NCBI GenBank assembly: GCA_014803905.1
Contig: JAAVAW010000002.1
Span: 16,780 to 27,670 of the forward strand
DNA from: Lactobacillus sp.
GTDB taxonomy: Bacteria > Bacillota > Bacilli > Lactobacillales > Lactobacillaceae
Direction of reading: 5' to 3'
DNA: 10,891 nucleotides
The position numbers and the translations under genes are program-made. How positions within the stretch are numbered: the first letter of the stretch is position 1; each line of letters begins with the position of its first letter. This document shows, piece by piece, positions 6,728 through 10,891 of this stretch. A model generated the notes under the pieces. The model was not told the DNA's origin, did no database searches, and was given only the letters and a program-made list of their open reading frames with translations.

Positions 6728-7702
6728 ATGTCTAAAGTAGACGATAAAATTAAAATTTTTGCGCTCAATTCTAACAAACCATTAGCAGAAAAGATTGCTG
6801 CTACAGTTGGAGTTGAATTAGGTAAATCAAGTGTTAAGCGCTTCAGTGATGGAGAAATCCAAATTAACATTGATGAATCAGTCCGTGGAAAAGATGTTTA
6901 TTTAATTCAATCAACTAGTGATCCTGTTAATGATAACTTGATGGAATTATTGATTATGATTGATGCTGTTAAGCGGGCATCAGCGCACAGTGTAAATGTG
7001 GTTTTGCCTTACTATGGCTATGCGCGTCAAGATCGTAAGACCCGTGCACGTGAACCAATTACCGCCAAGTTAGTTGCTGATATGATTCAAACTGCTGGTG
7101 CTGATCGTGTTCTTTCACTTGATTTACATGCACCACAAATTCAAGGATTCTTTGATATTCCGGTTGATAACTTGATGGGTGCCCCTCTTTTAGCAGATTA
7201 TTTCTTGAGAAATGGTTTAGAAAAAGATGCCGTTGTAGTTTCGCCAGACCATGGTGGTGTAACTCGTGCACGTAAATTGGCTGAATTTTTAAAGACCCCA
7301 ATTGCAATTGTGGATAAGCGTAGACCAAAAGCTAATGTTGCAGAAGTTATGAATATCATTGGAGATGTTAAAGGTAAGCGGGCAATCATTATTGATGATA
7401 TGATTGATACAGCTGGTACAATTACTTTAGCTTCACAGGCCTTAATTGATGCAGGAGCTACTGAAGTTTATGCTTCAGCTACCCATGCTGTATTATCAGG
7501 TCCGGCAGTTGAACGTTTAAATAATTCACCAATTAAGAAGTTAGTATTAACAGATTCAATTAATCAACCAGAAGAAAAACAATTAACTAAAGCTGAAATT
7601 GTTTCAGTTGGACCATTAATGGGACAAGCAATTAAATTTATTCAAGAACATAAACCTTTAAGTCCATTGTTTAATACTCGTTTTCAAGGATGCAAAGATT
7701 AA
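6728..7702 (+). CDS. prs: Ribose-phosphate pyrophosphokinase (PRPP synthetase)
   Basis: Prs makes 5-phosphoribosyl-1-pyrophosphate from ribose-5-phosphate and ATP, the precursor for purines, pyrimidines, NAD, histidine and tryptophan. The 324-residue protein shows the class I features: NSNKPLAEKIA at the N-terminus, RFSDGEIQI, the flexible loop YARQDRKTRAREPI, the DLHAPQIQGFFDIP and SPDHGGVTRAR segments, and the PRPP loop DDMIDTAGT (223-231). The frame is also open from a GTG at 6716, but that GTG partly overlaps the Shine-Dalgarno GGAGG (6718-6722); the ATG at 6728, five bases after it, is the start that agrees with the family. The C-terminus runs roughly ten residues past the usual LF end. 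It supplies the effector of PurR, encoded two genes upstream, and has its own promoter and a strong terminator. Confidence 0.97.
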   Translation: MSKVDDKIKIFALNSNKPLAEKIAATVGVELGKSSVKRFSDGEIQINIDESVRGKDVYLIQSTSDPVNDNLMELLIMIDAVKRASAHSVNVVLPYYGYARQDRKTRAREPITAKLVADMIQTAGADRVLSLDLHAPQIQGFFDIPVDNLMGAPLLADYFLRNGLEKDAVVVSPDHGGVTRARKLAEFLKTPIAIVDKRRPKANVAEVMNIIGDVKGKRAIIIDDMIDTAGTITLASQALIDAGATEVYASATHAVLSGPAVERLNNSPIKKLVLTDSINQPEEKQLTKAEIVSVGPLMGQAIKFIQEHKPLSPLFNTRFQGCKD

Positions 7703-7719
7703 TTTTTAATACTTAAATT

Positions 7720-7755
7720 AAAAAAGCTTTGAATTTTAAAATTCAAAGCTTTTTT
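7720..7755. terminator. Bidirectional terminator between prs and the HD-domain gene
   Basis: This is a perfect 36-base palindrome with A-tract and T-tract ends and a GC step (AAGCTTTGAA and its complement) in the stem. It lies between two convergent genes and works as a stem plus T-tail in either direction, so it should terminate both prs and the minus-strand gene. Confidence 0.88.
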
Positions 7756-7764
7756 CTTATAATT

Positions 7765-9120
7765 TTATTTTTCTAAATGATGTAACTCATTATTTTTAAT
7801 GTATTGTTGAAATTCTTGATAGATAGGATCAAAAATTTGCGGTTCATTACTATGTTGAATCATTGTTTTAGGAAAGAAGAAACGTTCATCTCCTTGCAAA
7901 GTTCCATTTAGAGACTTAACTAAGGGACTAACTTTAGAAAGTTCAATTAGACTGCCATCTTCTTGCATAATTTCAATCGGACTGTGAGCATTTTTTCCAC
8001 TAGGTTTATAAGCATCATAAGGTTCATCAAAGGCCGAATTTGTAGCAGTATAGTACTTAGGATTAAAGCCGGCAGCCTCAATTAATTTCTTTAATTTAGG
8101 TATTAAATCTTTGGTTTCTTCACTAATTTTGACACTTTCTAGAGGATGACGATCTAGGTAACGTGTAGCCAAATCAGAAAGAATTTGATCATTAGAATTA
8201 CGCCACATTGAAAAATTGGTTTCCATTACGCCATCATCTAGGGCTAAATAGTCCTCTAACGTCCATTTTCCACCTAAGAAAGCGGCTAGTTGGGGTGTGA
8301 CAGGTAATTGACGCTTATCCTCTTGATAAAGCGTCTGTGCGCGCTCTAAGAGATGATGTAAAATCACTTCCATAGAACGATTAATTCGGTGGAAGTAAAC
8401 CTGTTGATACATTTGGTAACGACTAATGATATAGTCTTCAACAGCATGAATTCCTTTATTAGTAAAGGAAATTCCATCTTTAAAAGGCCGAATTACTTCA
8501 AGAACCCTTGTTAAATCAAAAGCACCATAGGTTACCCCAGTAAAGTAAGCATCCCTTAATAAGTAGTCCATTCTGTCAGCATCGGCCTGACTGGAGATTA
8601 ATTTAACTACTTGTGGATTAGGATAAGTTTTAGCAATAACTTGGGCCACTAAGTCTGGAAAATCCGGACTTACTTGGCGTAAAGCCTTATTAACTTCTGT
8701 ACTTTTATCAGTAATAATTGCTTGACCCATTTTTTCATGATTAGTACCAAAAAGGTGTTCAAAGGTATGAGAGTATGGACCGTGACCAATATCATGTAAC
8801 AGGGCAGCGCATTGTGCTAACAACGTTTCTTCAGGATTCCATAAACCATCATTAGGATGCTGAGTTGCATAGCGGTCATTAAAAATATTACAAATACGAC
8901 GAGTAAGTTCGTAGACTCCCAGATTATGCTCAAAACGTGTATGAGTAGCCCCGGGAAATACATAACTTGCTGGTCCTAATTGTTTGATTCTTCGCAGACG
9001 TTGAAATTCTTTTGACTTAATTACATCGTAAACAACTTTATCACGGATATGAATATAATTATGAACGGGATCACGTATTACTTTTTCATGATCTAATTTT
9101 TGACTTTTAAATTTAACCAT
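7765..9120 (-). CDS. HD-domain dNTP triphosphohydrolase (YwfO / EF1143 / SAMHD1-like)
   Basis: The 451-residue protein belongs to the HD hydrolase superfamily, in the branch with Bacillus YwfO, Enterococcus EF1143 and human SAMHD1, which remove triphosphate from deoxynucleotides. Metal ligands are visible as H65 in HTRFEHNLGVYEL, H109-D110 in LLHDIGHGPYSH, and D182 in SSQADADRMDYLL. The N-terminal DPVHNYIHI and EFQRLRRIKQLG are also typical. Length fits the family. Relatives are cytoplasmic oligomers activated by dGTP, which is expected but not visible here. It is convergent with prs and divergent from the DUF1934 gene, so it is a single-gene unit. An in-frame stop 9 bases before the ATG fixes the upstream limit, and no good Shine-Dalgarno precedes it (the upstream bases are AATTTATTATAAGTAAAA). 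The specific substrate preference cannot be read from sequence. Confidence 0.92.
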   Translation of the reverse strand: MVKFKSQKLDHEKVIRDPVHNYIHIRDKVVYDVIKSKEFQRLRRIKQLGPASYVFPGATHTRFEHNLGVYELTRRICNIFNDRYATQHPNDGLWNPEETLLAQCAALLHDIGHGPYSHTFEHLFGTNHEKMGQAIITDKSTEVNKALRQVSPDFPDLVAQVIAKTYPNPQVVKLISSQADADRMDYLLRDAYFTGVTYGAFDLTRVLEVIRPFKDGISFTNKGIHAVEDYIISRYQMYQQVYFHRINRSMEVILHHLLERAQTLYQEDKRQLPVTPQLAAFLGGKWTLEDYLALDDGVMETNFSMWRNSNDQILSDLATRYLDRHPLESVKISEETKDLIPKLKKLIEAAGFNPKYYTATNSAFDEPYDAYKPSGKNAHSPIEIMQEDGSLIELSKVSPLVKSLNGTLQGDERFFFPKTMIQHSNEPQIFDPIYQEFQQYIKNNELHHLEK

Positions 9121-9162
9121 TTTTACTTATAATAAATTCTCGACTAGTTTAATATCTTTTAC

Positions 9163-9191
9163 TTTATTTACTTACTAAAATTGATTATAAC
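9163..9191 (+). promoter_or_regulatory. Possible promoter of the DUF1934-rpoE unit
   Basis: TATAAC (9186-9191) matches the -10 consensus at five of six positions, with a poor -35 (TTTATT, 9163-9168) 17 bases upstream. It overlaps the -10 of the divergent gene. No better plus-strand promoter is visible in 9121-9238. Confidence 0.4.
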
Positions 9192-9192
9192 A
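9184..9192 (-). promoter_or_regulatory. Extended -10 promoter of the HD-domain gene
   Basis: Read on the minus strand this is TGTTATAAT, a consensus extended -10. No clear -35 lies 16-18 bases upstream. Transcription should start near 9177, giving a leader of about 57 bases. Confidence 0.6.
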
Positions 9193-9238
9193 ATATTGGT
9201 AAGAGATAGCTATATCACCGCATTTTAGGATAGAGACA

Positions 9239-9664
9239 ATGGAAAAAGTTAAAGTAGAAATTATAAGTAAAATCACACAAGAAGATCAAAGTGAAACTAT
9301 TAAGCGTCATGGAAGTGGAACCATGGATGAAAGCAATGGTAGCTGGCGTTTTCAATATGATGAAGAAAATAAGACAGGAAATGTTCCAGTTAAAATAATG
9401 ATTAAGCCTGACGAGATGGTAATGCAGCGTGGCTCGGTTGAAGCAAATGATTATACAATGATGAAATTTGCACCAGGTGAAAAGAAAAATTGTCGTATTA
9501 TTGCGGCATCCAAAATTATGGATTTAACTAGTTTAACAAAAAAGTTAGAGTTTTCTGATGAAAATAACGATAATATGCAACTAACAGTTGAATATGATCT
9601 GTTTTCTGGTCTATACTTAATAGGTAACTATGCAATTAAAATTAATTTTTATCGTGAAACTTAA
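9239..9664 (+). CDS. DUF1934 family protein (YwiB-like)
   Basis: The 141-residue protein of unknown function resembles the DUF1934/YwiB family of small Firmicutes beta-barrel (calycin-like) proteins. What can be seen is an alternation of short beta-type segments (KVKVEIISKIT, GSWRFQYDEE, VPVKIMIKPDEMVMQRG, NMQLTVEYDLFSG, YAIKINFYRE) with no membrane segment, signal peptide or recognisable catalytic motif. The ATG is preceded by AGGA at 9227-9230 at good spacing. It lies 38 bases before rpoE with no terminator between, so the two are probably co-transcribed; DUF1934 genes are often next to argS, rpoE and pyrG in Firmicutes. The family assignment rests on length, pattern and neighbourhood and is moderately sure; the function is not known. 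Confidence 0.8.
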   Translation: MEKVKVEIISKITQEDQSETIKRHGSGTMDESNGSWRFQYDEENKTGNVPVKIMIKPDEMVMQRGSVEANDYTMMKFAPGEKKNCRIIAASKIMDLTSLTKKLEFSDENNDNMQLTVEYDLFSGLYLIGNYAIKINFYRET

Positions 9665-9702
9665 GAAATGATAAAAATTCAAATTGAAAGGACGTGCCAT
9701 TA

Positions 9703-10251
9703 GTGGGTTTAGATGATTTTAAAGGTCAAAATAAAGACGAATTATCAATGATTGAAGTTGCCTTGGCAATTTTACAAGATAGTGGCAAAAGAATGGCTTT
9801 CGCCGACATCGTAAATGCTGTTCAAAATTATTTGGGCAAGAGCGATGAAGAAATTCGTGAAAAATTACCACAATTTTATACTGATATGAACACTGACGGC
9901 GAATTTATTTCGATGGGAGATAATGTATGGGCATTACGCTCATGGTTCCCATATGACTCAGTTGATGAAGAAGTAAATCACCCTGAAGACGAAGATGAAG
10001 AGGGAACTAATCGTAAGAAGCATCACAAGAAAGTTAATGCTTTTATTGCTGATAGCGATGATGATGACGTTATTGATTACGATGATGATGATCCTGAAGA
10101 TGAGGACTTGGATGTCACTGATAGTGATGACGAAGATGATTACTCAGATGATGATGATTTAGATGATGCAGCTGATGACGACTTAGATGATGGTATTGAG
10201 GGTCAATTATCAGAACTTCATCAAAATGATCTTGACGATGATGATGAATAA
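9703..10251 (+). CDS. rpoE: DNA-directed RNA polymerase delta subunit
   Basis: Delta is a Gram-positive accessory RNA polymerase subunit that lowers non-specific nucleic-acid binding, speeds recycling and alters promoter sensitivity to initiating NTPs. The 182-residue protein has the folded N-terminal HARE-HTH domain (about 1-90, with QFYTDMNTDGEFISMGDNVWALRSWFPYD) and a long disordered Asp/Glu tail (about 95-182), broken by one basic patch RKKHHKK. Two GTG codons compete. GTG 9694 lies one base after GAAAGGA (9686-9692), too close for use, while GTG 9703 is 10 bases after it and gives the MGLDDF N-terminus, so 9703 is chosen. It is not a sigma factor, although E. coli rpoE is. It follows the DUF1934 gene and precedes pyrG, the common order in Firmicutes. 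Confidence 0.96.
   Translation: MGLDDFKGQNKDELSMIEVALAILQDSGKRMAFADIVNAVQNYLGKSDEEIREKLPQFYTDMNTDGEFISMGDNVWALRSWFPYDSVDEEVNHPEDEDEEGTNRKKHHKKVNAFIADSDDDDVIDYDDDDPEDEDLDVTDSDDEDDYSDDDDLDDAADDDLDDGIEGQLSELHQNDLDDDDE
10054..10248 (+). repeat. GAT/GAC-rich low-complexity tract encoding the delta acidic tail
   Basis: Short runs of GAT, GAC and GAA codons recur throughout, including several GATGATGAT stretches, and encode the Asp-rich C-terminus of delta. The whole tract stays in frame. It is the only strongly compositionally biased stretch in the window. Confidence 0.7.
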
Positions 10252-10256
10252 AGTGC

Positions 10257-10285
10257 TTGACGGAAATAAATTTTCCCTTTAATAT
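10257..10285 (+). promoter_or_regulatory. Promoter of pyrG
   Basis: TTGACG (10257-10262) and TAATAT (10280-10285) are exactly 17 bases apart. Seven bases after the -10 comes GGGC (10293-10296), so the transcript is expected to begin with GGG followed by C. It starts just after the rpoE stop. Confidence 0.85.
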
Positions 10286-10292
10286 TTTGTAT

Positions 10293-10347
10293 GGGCACTT
10301 TATGTGCATTTCATTTTAGCTCCCAAGCGGGAGCTTTTTTTGTTTTT
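10293..10347 (+). promoter_or_regulatory. pyrG leader with CTP-responsive attenuator
   Basis: From the predicted start GGGC, the leader runs through a small GCAC/GTGC hairpin (10295-10307) to a terminator whose 5' arm AGCTCCC contains CUCCC. In Bacillus subtilis and Lactococcus lactis, low CTP makes RNA polymerase stutter at GGGC. The added G residues pair with the C/U-rich terminator arm and prevent termination. All required elements are present here: three G then C at +1 to +4, the CUCCC arm, and a T-tailed terminator upstream of pyrG. The mechanism is inferred from this match. Confidence 0.82.
10318..10347 (+). terminator. Rho-independent terminator after rpoE / pyrG attenuator hairpin
   Basis: AGCTCCC (10318-10324) and GGGAGCT (10329-10335) form a perfect 7-bp GC-rich stem with an AAGC loop, followed by seven T, one G and five T. 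It ends rpoE transcripts and serves as the regulated terminator in the pyrG leader. Confidence 0.92.
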
Positions 10348-10382
10348 CACGTTAATTAAATTTTTAAAGAGAGGAAGCACGC

Positions 10383-10891
10383 ATGACTAAATATATTTTT
10401 GTTACTGGTGGAGTAGTTTCATCATTAGGTAAAGGAATTACTGCTTCTAGTTTAGGACGCTTATTAAAAAATCGTGGCTTAAAGGTTACAATGCAAAAAT
10501 TTGATCCTTATATTAACATTGATCCCGGAACCATGAATCCATATCAACATGGTGAAGTTTTTGTAACTGATGATGGTACTGAAGCCGACCTTGATTTAGG
10601 ACACTATGAACGAATTGTAGATGTTCGTACAAGTAAATATTCTAATGTTACAACTGGTAAAATCTATAAAGAAGTTCTTGAAAAAGAACGTCGCGGTGAT
10701 TACCATGGTGCTACTGTACAAGTTATTCCACATATTACTGATGCAATTAAGAAAAAAATTATGCGTGCTGGTTTAACTACTGATTCAGATGTAGTAATTT
10801 CTGAAATTGGTGGTACTGTTGGTGATATTGAATCGACACCATTTATGGAAGCTATTCGCCAAATGCGTCGTGAAGTGGGAGAAGAAAATGT
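10383..10891 (+). CDS. pyrG: CTP synthase, 5' part (3' end outside the window)
   Basis: PyrG makes CTP from UTP with ATP and glutamine, the last step of de novo pyrimidine nucleotide synthesis. The first 169 codons are present and cover most of the synthase domain; the glutamine amidotransferase domain lies beyond the window. Visible motifs are the P-loop GGVVSSLGKGIT (9-20), QKFDPYINIDPGTMNPYQHGEV (split around residue 50), the Mg/ATP aspartate D71 in ADLDLGHYERI, and E141 in SEIGGTVGDIES. The ATG is preceded by GAGGA (10371-10375) seven bases upstream. The frame is open to the window end, so there is no sign of damage. Expression is probably governed by the attenuator just upstream, with induction when CTP is scarce. 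Confidence 0.97.
   Translation, partial: MTKYIFVTGGVVSSLGKGITASSLGRLLKNRGLKVTMQKFDPYINIDPGTMNPYQHGEVFVTDDGTEADLDLGHYERIVDVRTSKYSNVTTGKIYKEVLEKERRGDYHGATVQVIPHITDAIKKKIMRAGLTTDSDVVISEIGGTVGDIESTPFMEAIRQMRREVGEEN

Noticed and set aside
6622..6870. Minus-strand open frame across the glmU-prs gap
   Set aside because: It covers the glmU terminator, the prs promoter and the start of prs; it is explained as a shadow.
7059..7389. Two minus-strand open frames inside prs
   Set aside because: Both are antisense shadows of a strongly conserved gene and have no ribosome binding sites or promoter.
9694..9702. Upstream GTG as the rpoE start
   Set aside because: It sits one base after the ribosome binding site, whereas GTG 9703 has normal spacing and the expected family N-terminus.
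10115..10309. Minus-strand frame encoding a His-rich peptide
   Set aside because: It is the reverse complement of the GAT-rich delta tail (ATC/CAT codons) and runs into the pyrG promoter; no ribosome binding site or homology is seen.

Overview
The window reads as ordinary core chromosome from a low-GC Gram-positive bacterium, most likely Lactobacillus in the strict sense (johnsonii/gasseri/acidophilus relatives). The reasons are the AT-rich, A/T-ending codon use, strong Shine-Dalgarno sites, the MetRS lacking zinc cysteines, RNA polymerase delta and Veg, and the gene order metG-tatD-rnmV-rsmA-veg-purR-glmU-prs. The species cannot be fixed from the sequence alone.

Layout. Positions 1-3910 hold a tightly packed translation and ribosome-maturation operon, read rightward: the 3' part of metG, then tatD, rnmV (RNase M5) and rsmA. 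Each junction overlaps by 1-14 bases. A strong promoter then drives the small gene veg, which ends at a good terminator (about 4249-4285). purR, glmU and prs follow on the same strand. glmU and prs each have a clear extended -10 promoter, and a hairpin terminator lies between them. prs ends in a perfect 36-base palindrome (7720-7755) that can also terminate the convergent gene, a SAMHD1/YwfO-type HD-domain dNTP triphosphohydrolase on the minus strand (7765-9120). The divergent intergenic region (9121-9238) carries overlapping -10 elements on the two strands. Rightward of it lie a DUF1934 (YwiB-like) gene and rpoE (RNA polymerase delta), then a promoter and attenuator, then the 5' part of pyrG running off the window.

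How the genes work together. Most of the right half concerns nucleotide supply. PurR senses PRPP, Prs makes PRPP, GlmU uses UTP to make UDP-GlcNAc for cell wall, the HD enzyme is expected to degrade dNTPs, and PyrG makes CTP. The left half charges tRNA-Met and matures 5S and 16S rRNA.

I found no undescribed multi-gene system, mobile element, CRISPR array, tRNA or rRNA. The most informative non-coding feature is upstream of pyrG. A near-consensus promoter is placed to start the RNA at GGGC, followed by a terminator whose 5' arm contains CUCCC. This is the arrangement known for CTP-sensed reiterative transcription (poly-G slippage) attenuation of pyrG in Bacillus and Lactococcus.
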